In this document: one piece after another, positions 16,754 to 25,171 of the stretch | How the letters are laid out: each line of letters opens with the position of its first letter | Position numbering within the stretch: position 1 is the stretch's first letter | NCBI GenBank assembly: GCA_019090315.1 | Contig: JAHRWD010000043.1 | Coordinates: 1 to 43,005 of the forward strand | Direction: 5' to 3' | DNA: 43,005 nt | Source of the DNA: Pseudomonadales bacterium | GTDB lineage: Bacteria; Pseudomonadota; Gammaproteobacteria; Pseudomonadales; JAHRWD01 | Made by a program: the position numbers and the translations under genes | Notes under the pieces: generated by a model | Seen by the model: only the letters and a program-made list of their open reading frames with translations | Told to the model about the DNA's origin: nothing | Databases searched by the model: none

Positions 16754-17608
16754 ATGACTCGATTTGAAACTATTATCGTCGCTATCATCAGCGTTAGCAT
16801 GGTTACCGGCTTTATCATTACTGGCCAATCCAGTCATCCACAACCCCAGGCCCAGCAGGAACCTTCTCAAACAAAGCCAGCATCTTCTACTCCTGCCATA
16901 ACCATCGTTCATACAAGCCCGGGCAACACTTCTACTATTCCACCGAAGCCACCAAAAAAAATCCCTCTCAACAAGCAGAACTTTTACAACAGCCTGTTGC
17001 CATTTATTGAAGAAGAGAACAAAAGACTTGCGGGACTACGAAAAGATCTAAATCAAATACAGAGCACCTATCAATCAGGGGATGATCTATCCGTAGCGGA
17101 TAACGATCTGTTAAGCAGATTAGCCAGAAAATACCGTGTTTCTAACGATATTTCCGTCGATACCATTCCATCAATGCTAAAAGAGCTATTGGTTAAAGTT
17201 GATCAGATACCCGCATCATTGGTACTTGCGCAAAGTGCGAATGAAAGTGCCTGGGGGCGATCAAGGTTTGCGACTGAAGGTAATAACTATTTTGGCGTCT
17301 GGTGTTTTAAACCCGGTTGTGGAATTGTGCCAAATGGTCGACCTGAAAACGCCAAATATGAGGTCACCAAATATCATTCAACCCAGGACTCTGTGAACGC
17401 CTATTTTCTCAATATCAACCGTCATCCAGCTTATAAAAATTTGCGACAGATACGAGCAGATTTGCGCGCAAACAATGAGCCAGTTACCGGTGCTAAGCTC
17501 GCAGCGGGGCTGGATAAATACTCAACCCGTGGAGAGGCGTATATCAAGGAACTACGAGCAATGATCCGCTACAACAAGCTTGAGGGAATCACAGCTCAAC
17601 AACTTTAA
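16754..17608 (+). CDS. Bax-like membrane-anchored glucosaminidase
   Basis: The protein (284 residues from the ATG at 16754) has an N-terminal membrane helix or uncleaved signal (about residues 5-24) and a Pro/Ser/Thr/Gln-rich linker to about residue 80. A C-terminal glucosaminidase domain of the E. coli Bax / Mannosyl-glycoprotein endo-beta-N-acetylglucosaminidase type follows. The catalytic glutamate is expected in AQSANESAWGRSRFA, followed by the conserved NNYFGVWCF. Such proteins are expected to cut peptidoglycan glycan strands in the periplasm. A TTG at 16712 would add 14 residues, but the ATG sits right before the membrane segment. It is divergent from the lysine methyltransferase and convergent with the deacetylase, only four bases between stops. 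Confidence 0.85.
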   Translation: MTRFETIIVAIISVSMVTGFIITGQSSHPQPQAQQEPSQTKPASSTPAITIVHTSPGNTSTIPPKPPKKIPLNKQNFYNSLLPFIEEENKRLAGLRKDLNQIQSTYQSGDDLSVADNDLLSRLARKYRVSNDISVDTIPSMLKELLVKVDQIPASLVLAQSANESAWGRSRFATEGNNYFGVWCFKPGCGIVPNGRPENAKYEVTKYHSTQDSVNAYFLNINRHPAYKNLRQIRADLRANNEPVTGAKLAAGLDKYSTRGEAYIKELRAMIRYNKLEGITAQQL

Positions 17609-17612
17609 TCCG

Positions 17613-18785
17613 TCACTCTGGTTTTGGAATAGAGCTATCCACTACGACCGACTGATCGACAGTCCGCATGCGGTACCAGGGAGCTGAAAACCAGTAATAA
17701 CGTGGCAGCGTACGGTGCGGCGCGGTGCAGTTGTAGCGTGACCGGCCAGTAATAATCGGTTTTTCCGATTGAACCATAACCGTCACTTGAGTCTCTTTTA
17801 CTGGCTCTCTATTTTCCGCCGTTCCGCTCTCAATAACTGCTGGGATTCGACCCAGTTCGCTCGCATAGCAGGTCAACTGACCTAGGCGATAGTTACCTTC
17901 GTTCAAAACAAGCCTCAACTCAGGCATCTCCATTTTAAAAGGAATAACCGGTTGATGAAGCGCCTGCTCTTCTATCGGAAATGGCAAAGTATGGAGTTTG
18001 GTTTTCATCGGCTTTAATCCGCTATACACACCGGACATCGGGAAACGCGGCAAAAAAGAAAAATCCGACAGCTCGCCGATCGGCCCCGAGTGCTGCCCTA
18101 GCGCCACAAACCCAAGTTTTTTAACCAGCTTACGTACTTCAAGATCCGCTTCACCGTAGGGGTACGCAAAGTATCTGTCGTCTCGACCCGTTTGCCTGAC
18201 GATCTCGGCTTGCATGCCTGTTATTTGTTGTTCAACTCTTGCCAACCATTGCGCCCTGCTTTCTTCTACCCCATCTATCGTCAATCGCTCTAAAAGGTGT
18301 GGATGATCAAGACTATGGTTAGCAATCATCGCGCCGTTTTCAGCCATCTCCCGCAGCTGATCCCAGTTCAGATACAACGCTGAACTTTTATTTTTTTCTG
18401 TAGTATTTACAAAAATCGTAAAGGGCCAGGATTTTTGTTTGAGCACCGGGTAGGCATTTTGATAAATCGACTGAAAAGCATCGTCAAACGTGATCACCAC
18501 CGTTTTATCCGGAAGCAGCGCTCTGTTCTGTAGAGCCGATACTACCTCAGCGAGCGATTTAACCTGAAAGCCATTGTTGGCCAGGTATTCCATATGTTCA
18601 CCAAAACGCTGAATCGAGATGGTGGTGGATGCGGGGCCTTTGTCGCTGACATGGTGATATTGCAAAATAACCGCATGATTGGGAATATCTGCGTCTGATG
18701 CCGGGTTGGCACTAACGCTATCCAGGCCGGACGCCAACAACGTAATACAGATGACAACAGGCAAAAAAATGGTTTTAGCTATCAT
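17613..18785 (-). CDS. Exported polysaccharide deacetylase with C-terminal accessory domain
   Basis: The 390-residue protein has a cleavable signal peptide (about residues 1-26, ending SVSA). A NodB-type deacetylase domain covers about 35-255. It shows YHHVSDKGPAS near the start, the catalytic TFDD at 99-102, the metal-binding HSLDH at 157-161, and ryFAYPYGE later, a layout like the N-terminal domain of PgaB and related carbohydrate esterase 4 enzymes. The last 130 residues are a beta-rich region I do not recognise. It should remove acetyl groups from a cell-surface or peptidoglycan amino sugar in the periplasm. No polysaccharide synthase lies beside it. Its promoter region is shared divergently with mfd. 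Confidence 0.87.
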   Translation of the reverse strand: MIAKTIFLPVVICITLLASGLDSVSANPASDADIPNHAVILQYHHVSDKGPASTTISIQRFGEHMEYLANNGFQVKSLAEVVSALQNRALLPDKTVVITFDDAFQSIYQNAYPVLKQKSWPFTIFVNTTEKNKSSALYLNWDQLREMAENGAMIANHSLDHPHLLERLTIDGVEESRAQWLARVEQQITGMQAEIVRQTGRDDRYFAYPYGEADLEVRKLVKKLGFVALGQHSGPIGELSDFSFLPRFPMSGVYSGLKPMKTKLHTLPFPIEEQALHQPVIPFKMEMPELRLVLNEGNYRLGQLTCYASELGRIPAVIESGTAENREPVKETQVTVMVQSEKPIITGRSRYNCTAPHRTLPRYYWFSAPWYRMRTVDQSVVVDSSIPKPE

Positions 18786-18810
18786 ATAATTCTATTCGTT
18801 AAAGTTGTGA

Positions 18811-18838
18811 TTGAACCCATCGCTGGTAGGGGTAGAAT
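18811..18838 (+). promoter_or_regulatory. Promoter of mfd
   Basis: TTGAAC (18811-18816) and TAGAAT (18833-18838) are separated by 16 bases. The -10 box sits in the loop of a TAGGGG/CCCCTA inverted repeat. Transcription would begin near 18845, only about eight bases before the upstream mfd ATG; this either favours the second in-frame ATG at 18880 or implies a very short leader. Confidence 0.65.
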
Positions 18839-18852
18839 GCGGCCCCTAATCC

Positions 18853-21800
18853 ATGCAAAGTCTCAGTCAGATACTAACAATGCAGAGCCAGCCATTATCC
18901 CCTTTTAATCCACCTCAAATCCAGCCGGATAAACATCAAAACTGGTGTGGACTGACGGGCGCGAGCCGTAGTCTTGCGCTGGTACAAACGGCTTGCCAGT
19001 CTGACCAACCATTGTTGGTGATCACCACCGGTAGCCTGATGGCACAACAGCTTGAGGCTGAACTACAGTTTTTTGCCCAGGGAAAAGAGCTTCCCATATT
19101 CTACCTGCCGGACTGGGAAACCCTGCCCTACGATCTGTTTTCACCGCACCAGGATATTATTTCTGATCGCCTTAAAACCCTGCACCGGCTTGGTAGCTTT
19201 AGCCGCGGTATTTTACTGGTGCCTATCGGCACACTGATGCATCGCCTGATGCCCAGGCAGGAGCTACTCAAACGCAGCTTGATGCTAAACATTAGTGACA
19301 CACTGGCTCTCGATCAATTTAGAAGTGAGCTCGAAAGTGCAGGATATCGTGCAGTTAATACCGTACGCGAGCATGGCGAGTTTGCCCTCAGGGGAGGTAT
19401 TTTTGATATCTTTCCAATGGGTGTTGAGCTTCCCTATCGGATAGAACTGCTTGGCGATGAGATCGATACGATCCGGACCTTTGATTCAGAAACACAGCTC
19501 TCGGTCGAGAAAATAAAACAGATCTCGCTACTGCCCGCACGTGAAGTACCGATTGATCCGGTATCGATCACCAATTTCCGCAACCGTTGGCACGACCTGT
19601 TCCCCGGCAACCCTTCTGATTGCAGTCTGTATCGCGATATCAGTATCGGGATATTCCCCGCCGGTATTGAATACTACCTGCCGATGTTTTATTCAAGTTG
19701 CGACACGCTATTTGATTACCTTCCCGACAATACCCAGGTGGTGAAAACCGCTGGCTTCGCAGAAGCTGCCGAGACATTTTTTGAAGAGGTAAAACTTCGA
19801 TACAACCAGTTAGGACATGATCTTCATCGGCCAATCGTTCAACCCGAAGAGCTGTTTATCTACCCCGATCAGCTATTTGGCCTGATCAATCAACAGCCCA
19901 GCTGCACGCTGCACGGCAATGAAGCTGAACTACCGGAAAAACATCGCTGCGATTTTTCCAGCAAAAAATTACCGGATATCGCTATCGATGATCGTTCCGC
20001 CCAGCCCCTTGCCAAACTCGAAAAATTTCTTGGCGAGCCCAATCAACGGATATTGATAGAAGCGGAATCCCGTGGTCGTCGGGAAATTCTGCTGGAACAA
20101 CTCAAAACGATCCAAATTAATCCTGTAGAGGTTCAGGGCTGGCAAGAGTTTGTCGATTCGGATCACGAGATAAGTATCAGCATCGCTGCGCCACAGAATG
20201 GTTTTTATCTTCAACAGGAAAAGATAGGAGTCATTACCGAGCTCGATCTGTACAACCGCAAGGTGATGCAACCGCGCCGTCGGGAAGCCGGGGAAAACCA
20301 GGCAGACCTGCTAATCAAAAGCCTGACCGAGCTCACCCTTGGTAGCGCCGTAGTACATATCGAACATGGCGTGGGCCGATACCAGGGATTACAAACCCTG
20401 GAGATTGATGGCGAAGATGCGGAATTTTTGGTGCTCAAATACGCCGAATCCGCCAAATTATATGTGCCAGTAGCCTCCCTGGATTTGATCAGCCGTTACG
20501 AAGGTGTAGACCCGGATACGGCTCCGCTTAACCGTTTGGGAAGTGACCAGTGGCAAAAAGCGCGGCGTAAAGCAGCAGAAAAGATTCGTGATACCGCCGC
20601 AGAATTGCTGGAGATCTATGCGCGCCGGGAGGCCAAAACGGGCTTTTCTGTTGAAGTGGATGAAGAATCCTATCGTCAATTCTGTGCCGAATTTCCGTTT
20701 GAAGAAACACCGGATCAACAGCTTGCAATTGATGCGGTGCTTAAGGACATGACCGCAGAACAGTGCATGGATCGACTGGTTTGTGGTGATGTCGGCTTTG
20801 GTAAAACCGAAGTCGCCATGCGTGCTGCATTTCTGGCGGTAAACGATGGCCGTCAGGTCGCGATACTGGTTCCCACCACCCTGCTCGCACAGCAGCATTA
20901 TGAAACCTTTAATGATCGATTTGCCGATTACCCGATCAAAATCGAGGTGCTGTCACGGTTTAAATCCGCCAAAGAACAAACTGCGGTAATGAAAGAGCTG
21001 GAAAACGGTCAGGTCGATATTCTGATCGGCACCCATAAAATCATCGGCAAGGAACTGAAATACAAAAACCTGGGGCTGGTGGTGATTGATGAGGAGCACC
21101 GGTTTGGTGTGCGCCAGAAAGAGTATCTGAAATCGATTCGGGCCGAAGTGGATATTCTTACGCTTACCGCAACCCCGATTCCAAGAACCCTGAATATGGC
21201 GATGGCCGGCATTCGGGATCTTTCGATTATTGCCTCACCTCCCGCCAAACGTCTCTCGATCAAAACCTTCGTGACTGAAATGCAAAAATCAGTGATAGAA
21301 GAGGCGATTATGCGTGAGGTATTGCGTGGTGGTCAGGTTTACTACCTGCACAATGAAGTCAAAACGATTGAAAAAACCGCCGAACAGCTGCGTGAAATGT
21401 TGCCCAATGTGCGGGTCGGTGTTGGGCACGGCCAGTTGCGCGAGCGAGCGCTCGAACAGGTGATGTCAGATTTTTACCACAAACAATATGACGTACTGGT
21501 CTGCACAACTATTATCGAAACCGGTATTGATGTACCCAACGCCAATACCATTATTATGGAGCGCGCGGACAAGCTAGGGCTGGCTCAGCTCCACCAGATT
21601 CGCGGCCGGGTTGGACGCTCCCATCACCAGGCCTATGCCTATTTGATTACACCACCCGCAAAATTGATGACGCCGGATGCGACAAAACGGCTTGAAGCTA
21701 TCGAAGCAACCCAGGAACTGGGAGCCGGCTTTACCCTGGCTTCCCACGATATGGAGATCCGTGGCGCGGGCGCACTGCTGGGTGATGACCAAAGCGGGCA

Positions 21801-22344
21801 GATTCACAGCATCGGATTTTCACTCTATATGGAGATGCTCGAAAACGCTGTTGAAGCGATGAAGCAGGGGAAAATACCCGATATTGAAAATACCCAGGCT
21901 GATAACACCGAGGTCAATCTACATATTCCAGCACTGATTCCTGATGACTACCTGGGAGATGTACAAGGCCGCCTGGTATTGTACAAACGGATCGCCAACG
22001 CTGACTCCAGCGCTGCGCTTGAGCAACTTCAGGTCGAGATGATTGACCGTTTCGGCTTGCTTCCACCACCCATCAAGAATCTATTTGCGGTCAGTGAACT
22101 GAAATTACGAGGGCATAAGCTTGGTATCAAGAAGCTGGAAGCCAATGCTCAAAAAGGGCGGATCGAATTTAAAAAAGAGGCTAATATCGATCCGATGTTG
22201 ATCATCAACCTCATCCAGCAAAGACCCGATGAGTTTACCCTCGCCGGTTCAGAGAAACTGACGTTTCATTTTGAGATGGAGGGTGCGGAGCAACGCATTG
22301 GCCAGGTGGGTCAGGTACTTGAACTAATCAGCGGAAAACCGTAA
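18853..22344 (+). CDS. mfd: Transcription-repair coupling factor Mfd
   Basis: Mfd removes stalled RNA polymerase from damaged DNA and recruits UvrA. The 1163-residue length is typical. In order, the protein has a UvrB-like N-terminal module (about 20-350), a divergent D3 region, the CarD-like RNA-polymerase interaction domain (about 490-560, VVHIEHGVGRYQG), and the RecG-like translocase. The translocase has Walker A GDVGFGKTE at 645-653, the DEEH box at 746-749, TATPIPRTLNMA, and QIRGRVGRS in motif VI. The C-terminal TRCF domain runs from about 1000 (DDYLGDVQGRLVLYKRIA). The start may be the ATG at 18853 or at 18880; neither has a good ribosome site. It is followed by csiV, a pairing seen in other gammaproteobacteria. 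Confidence 0.98.
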   Translation: MQSLSQILTMQSQPLSPFNPPQIQPDKHQNWCGLTGASRSLALVQTACQSDQPLLVITTGSLMAQQLEAELQFFAQGKELPIFYLPDWETLPYDLFSPHQDIISDRLKTLHRLGSFSRGILLVPIGTLMHRLMPRQELLKRSLMLNISDTLALDQFRSELESAGYRAVNTVREHGEFALRGGIFDIFPMGVELPYRIELLGDEIDTIRTFDSETQLSVEKIKQISLLPAREVPIDPVSITNFRNRWHDLFPGNPSDCSLYRDISIGIFPAGIEYYLPMFYSSCDTLFDYLPDNTQVVKTAGFAEAAETFFEEVKLRYNQLGHDLHRPIVQPEELFIYPDQLFGLINQQPSCTLHGNEAELPEKHRCDFSSKKLPDIAIDDRSAQPLAKLEKFLGEPNQRILIEAESRGRREILLEQLKTIQINPVEVQGWQEFVDSDHEISISIAAPQNGFYLQQEKIGVITELDLYNRKVMQPRRREAGENQADLLIKSLTELTLGSAVVHIEHGVGRYQGLQTLEIDGEDAEFLVLKYAESAKLYVPVASLDLISRYEGVDPDTAPLNRLGSDQWQKARRKAAEKIRDTAAELLEIYARREAKTGFSVEVDEESYRQFCAEFPFEETPDQQLAIDAVLKDMTAEQCMDRLVCGDVGFGKTEVAMRAAFLAVNDGRQVAILVPTTLLAQQHYETFNDRFADYPIKIEVLSRFKSAKEQTAVMKELENGQVDILIGTHKIIGKELKYKNLGLVVIDEEHRFGVRQKEYLKSIRAEVDILTLTATPIPRTLNMAMAGIRDLSIIASPPAKRLSIKTFVTEMQKSVIEEAIMREVLRGGQVYYLHNEVKTIEKTAEQLREMLPNVRVGVGHGQLRERALEQVMSDFYHKQYDVLVCTTIIETGIDVPNANTIIMERADKLGLAQLHQIRGRVGRSHHQAYAYLITPPAKLMTPDATKRLEAIEATQELGAGFTLASHDMEIRGAGALLGDDQSGQIHSIGFSLYMEMLENAVEAMKQGKIPDIENTQADNTEVNLHIPALIPDDYLGDVQGRLVLYKRIANADSSAALEQLQVEMIDRFGLLPPPIKNLFAVSELKLRGHKLGIKKLEANAQKGRIEFKKEANIDPMLIINLIQQRPDEFTLAGSEKLTFHFEMEGAEQRIGQVGQVLELISGKP

Positions 22345-22366
22345 AAACAGCAGCTACTAACAGGTT

Positions 22367-22505
22367 GAGGCCTTTGCACGAGAGATCATTTTGCTTTTAG
22401 GCAAGGCAAAAACACGCGCAGAGAGGGAGTTTACAAGTGTAAATGACCGATTGAGCATGTTTTTAACGCAGCATGGGAGCAAAATGGCTCTCGTGCAAAG
22501 GTCTC
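22367..22505. mobile_element. MITE copy C, about 139 bp, between mfd and csiV
   Basis: This copy matches the reverse complement of copy A along its whole length, with roughly fifteen substitutions and small indels. It has the same GAGRCCTTTGCACGAGAG ends and an internal TTTACA-AG-TGTAAA hairpin. GGTT flanks both sides (22363-22366 and 22507-22510, with one extra base on the right). No coding capacity. Its right end stops five bases before a perfect TATAAT (22510-22515) upstream of csiV. Confidence 0.85.
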
Positions 22506-22509
22506 GGGT

Positions 22510-22515
22510 TATAAT
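22510..22515 (+). promoter_or_regulatory. Perfect -10 box between MITE copy C and csiV
   Basis: TATAAT at 22510-22515 lies directly after the MITE; any -35 contact would fall inside the MITE end, where no good TTGACA match is seen. A start point near 22522 would leave csiV almost leaderless, so use of this site is uncertain. Confidence 0.35.
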
Positions 22516-22524
22516 TTCCATACT

Positions 22525-23439
22525 ATGATTCTAAAAAACACTTATCTGAAGCACTTAAGCAGTAGCCTTATTGCGCTCATATCCTGCACTACTCTGCTAT
22601 TGATGCCACTGGTGGCTAACGCACAAACGAAAAATGGCGGTTCGGCCAGCCCCAAAGAGCAATGGTATCAAGTCAATTTATTAGTTTTCCAACACCTGAA
22701 AGCAAAAACCCGGGGTAACGGAGTTGAGCAATGGCCGAGGGAGACGGAGTTAAGCTACCCAAAACATACGGTCTATTTAAAAGATGCATCGAACCCTACC
22801 GCCAATCCGTTTTCCGACCACCAAATGGACTACCGGACTTTTGTTAACCGGGAATCCGGTCTTGAACAGGAAAACCGTAACATCCGACTTTCAGCGGGCT
22901 TTCGTACACTTTTTTACAGGCAGTGGTATCAAGCGTTAGGCAGTGGCGTTACCGGAAAAGCAATCGCGATATCTGGCGGAAAAACCTTCGATGGACAGCC
23001 ACAACTGGAAGGCTGGATACGCTTTAGCCAGAAGCGCTACCTGCACCTGGAGGTCAATCTGTGGTTGCATGATTATGAGATGGCAAACCAGGAATTCGGT
23101 TTGCAAGCCAAAGTACTGCCCCAACCCACTCCTGAACCTGAACACCTGACGGCGCAATTATTTGATTTTGGATTCCCGACAACACCATCTGAATTTCCTG
23201 AAGAAATTGACGAGGAGCTGGCTGCCATACCGTTTTATATTCGCCAGCCAAGAAGAGTTGTCACCTTCGTCATGCAGCAAAAACGCCGAATGAAAAGCAA
23301 GGAGCTTCACCACCTGGATCACCCATTATTAGGCGTGCTGGTTGAAGTTATCCCTTATGAACCAGAAGAAATTGAGACAATCGATAAGGATACCGCTATC
23401 TGGCTGAAGCCGAAAAACATCACTCAAAATAGCCAATAG
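22525..23439 (+). CDS. csiV: Peptidoglycan-binding protein CsiV
   Basis: The 304-residue protein has an N-terminal signal peptide (about residues 1-34, LLLMPLVANAQ). The rest matches the CsiV family (DUF2803): WYQVNLLVFQH directly after the signal, a central GWIRFSQKRYLHLEVNLWL segment at about 165-184, and a C-terminal HPLLGVLVEVIPYEP. In Vibrio cholerae CsiV is a periplasmic protein needed for the response to certain D-amino-acid/peptidoglycan changes. The gene is commonly adjacent to mfd, as here. The ATG at 22525 is required to keep the signal peptide, though it lies very close to the MITE and the TATAAT. It is convergent with the MTI phosphorylase gene. Confidence 0.88.
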   Translation: MILKNTYLKHLSSSLIALISCTTLLLMPLVANAQTKNGGSASPKEQWYQVNLLVFQHLKAKTRGNGVEQWPRETELSYPKHTVYLKDASNPTANPFSDHQMDYRTFVNRESGLEQENRNIRLSAGFRTLFYRQWYQALGSGVTGKAIAISGGKTFDGQPQLEGWIRFSQKRYLHLEVNLWLHDYEMANQEFGLQAKVLPQPTPEPEHLTAQLFDFGFPTTPSEFPEEIDEELAAIPFYIRQPRRVVTFVMQQKRRMKSKELHHLDHPLLGVLVEVIPYEPEEIETIDKDTAIWLKPKNITQNSQ

Positions 23440-23486
23440 CAGCCTGAAGGCATTACGGGTTGGCGAAGGGAGCTAAGAGTCGTGCA

Positions 23487-24230
23487 TTAAGCCAGGGTTT
23501 GCGCTAACAGTTTGGTCACTTTTGTCATCCCAACTGAAGCAATTTTTTCTACCGCATCCATACATATCGGTTGATCACTTCGTCCCGCTGCCGGATTGAC
23601 CACTAAACAGATCGAGGCGTAAGCGATACCAAGCTCACGCGCCAATGCGGCCTCTGGCATTGCGGTCATGCCAACCATGTCACAACCGTCACGCTCCAGT
23701 CTGTTGATCTCTGCGGCGGTTTCTAGTCTTGGCCCCTGGGTACATCCATATACACCAAAATCAACAACAGGCTGCCCGAGTTGTACAGCAGCGGTGATAA
23801 TTTTCTGCCTCAAAGCGGGATCAAAAGGATTTTCAAATTCAATAAAGATCACCTGTTCCACCGTGGAATAGCTGGATTCCCTGCCCCAGCTATAGTCAAT
23901 CAGCTGATCCGGAATCACGATCGAACCGGCGGGCATATCAGTATGAATTCCGCCTACCGTATTAACCGCCAGAATTTGCTCAACTCCCAGATTCTTTAAT
24001 GCCCGGATGTTAGCGCGGTAGTTAATCAGGTGTGGGGGGATTTGGGATGCCGAACCATGACGTGCTAAAAACGCCACGGATTGCCCGCTAAACTCGCCTA
24101 TTTTAATATCTGAGGAAGGTACACCGTATTCGGTGTCCAGCGATACATTCTGGATATTGGTCAGCGATGCCAGACTCACAAAGCTGGAGCCACCAATTAT
24201 TGCGGTTTTGGCAGTCTCAACTACTGTCAT
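23487..24230 (-). CDS. S-methyl-5'-thioinosine phosphorylase (PNP/MTAP family)
   Basis: This enzyme cleaves methylthioinosine, made by deamination of methylthioadenosine, into hypoxanthine and methylthioribose-1-phosphate. The 247-residue protein belongs to the MTAP/PNP phosphorylase family: IIGGSSF at the N-terminus, ARHGSASQIPPHLINYRANI (about residues 55-74), the VNTVGGI segment, and GCTQGPRLETAAEI. The purine-site region reads CLVVNPAAGRSDQPI. The Pseudomonas-type MTI phosphorylases differ from true MTA phosphorylases at such purine-site residues, so MTI is preferred over MTA. It starts eight bases after the rmlA stop and is probably the last gene of ugd-rmlA-mtip, an unexpected operon partner for nucleotide-sugar genes. 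Confidence 0.82.
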   Translation of the reverse strand: MTVVETAKTAIIGGSSFVSLASLTNIQNVSLDTEYGVPSSDIKIGEFSGQSVAFLARHGSASQIPPHLINYRANIRALKNLGVEQILAVNTVGGIHTDMPAGSIVIPDQLIDYSWGRESSYSTVEQVIFIEFENPFDPALRQKIITAAVQLGQPVVDFGVYGCTQGPRLETAAEINRLERDGCDMVGMTAMPEAALARELGIAYASICLVVNPAAGRSDQPICMDAVEKIASVGMTKVTKLLAQTLA

Positions 24231-24238
24231 AAATTAAC

Positions 24239-25114
24239 TCAGCCTTCGTTACGTAATATGTTTAGCAAATATTGTCCGTAACCATTTTTCTTCAGAGGTT
24301 CCGCTAGTTTTTCCAGATCCGTTGCCACTATATAATTCATACGGAAAGCGATCTCTTCCAGGCAGGCTATTTTTAGCCCCTGTCTCTTTTCAATGGTCTG
24401 GATAAATTGCCCAGCCTCGAGAAGTGAATCATGGGTGCCGGTATCAAGCCAGGCCATGCCGCGACCCATCGTTTGAACCGCTAACTGATTCATCTTTAAA
24501 TACTGATTATTGACCTCGGTAATTTCCAGCTCACCACGATCCGAGGGTTTTACGGATTTGGCGATATCCACGACCTGATTGTCATAAAAATAGAGGCCGG
24601 TTACCGCAAAGTTGGATTTCGGCTGCTCTGGTTTTTCCTCAAGGCTTATAGCGTTACCGTTTTTATCAAATTCGACCACGCCGTATCGCTCGGGATCATT
24701 TACCTGATAGGCAAATACCGTTGCGCCCTGTTCTTGCTCTGATGCACGTTGAAGATCGCCAGCAAGTTCATGACCAAAAAACAGGTTATCCCCTAAAATC
24801 AGGGTGGAGGGGTCGTTGCCAATAAATGATTCACCAATAATAAACGCCTGGGCCAGACCATCGGGAGATGGCTGAACTGCGTATTCAATATTCATACCCC
24901 ATTGACTGCCATCCTTCAGCAGCTGTTCAAACCGGGGGGTGTCTTCAGGAGTAGATATAATCAGGACATCCCGAATACCCGCTAGCATTAAAATACTAAG
25001 AGGGTAGTAGATCATTGGCTTATCGTAGATTGGTAGCAGCTGTTTCGATACCGTTTGGGTAATGGGATAAAGCCGGGTTCCGGATCCACCGGCCAGGATA
25101 ATACCTTTTCTCAT
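24239..25114 (-). CDS. rmlA: Glucose-1-phosphate thymidylyltransferase RmlA
   Basis: RmlA makes dTDP-glucose from dTTP and glucose-1-phosphate, the first step toward dTDP-rhamnose and other dTDP-sugars. The 291-residue length is normal. The nucleotide-binding signature [11 protein letters not shown] and the following [18 protein letters not shown] are at residues 8-40, [10 protein letters not shown] at about 104-113, and [19 protein letters not shown] at about 160-178. It lies 57 bases downstream of ugd. The rmlB, rmlC and rmlD genes are not in the window. It supplies an activated sugar for surface polysaccharide. Confidence 0.95.
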   Translation of the reverse strand: MRKGIILAGGSGTRLYPITQTVSKQLLPIYDKPMIYYPLSILMLAGIRDVLIISTPEDTPRFEQLLKDGSQWGMNIEYAVQPSPDGLAQAFIIGESFIGNDPSTLILGDNLFFGHELAGDLQRASEQEQGATVFAYQVNDPERYGVVEFDKNGNAISLEEKPEQPKSNFAVTGLYFYDNQVVDIAKSVKPSDRGELEITEVNNQYLKMNQLAVQTMGRGMAWLDTGTHDSLLEAGQFIQTIEKRQGLKIACLEEIAFRMNYIVATDLEKLAEPLKKNGYGQYLLNILRNEG

Positions 25115-25171
25115 TGTTTCTGCTTCCTCAAAAACCAGATAAATTGCGAGCTGTATTAACCAGCTATCCCG

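Noticed and set aside
4224..22505. CRISPR or REP/BIME repeats
   Set aside because: The repeats have long terminal inverted repeats and target-site duplications and are not regularly spaced, which fits MITEs instead.
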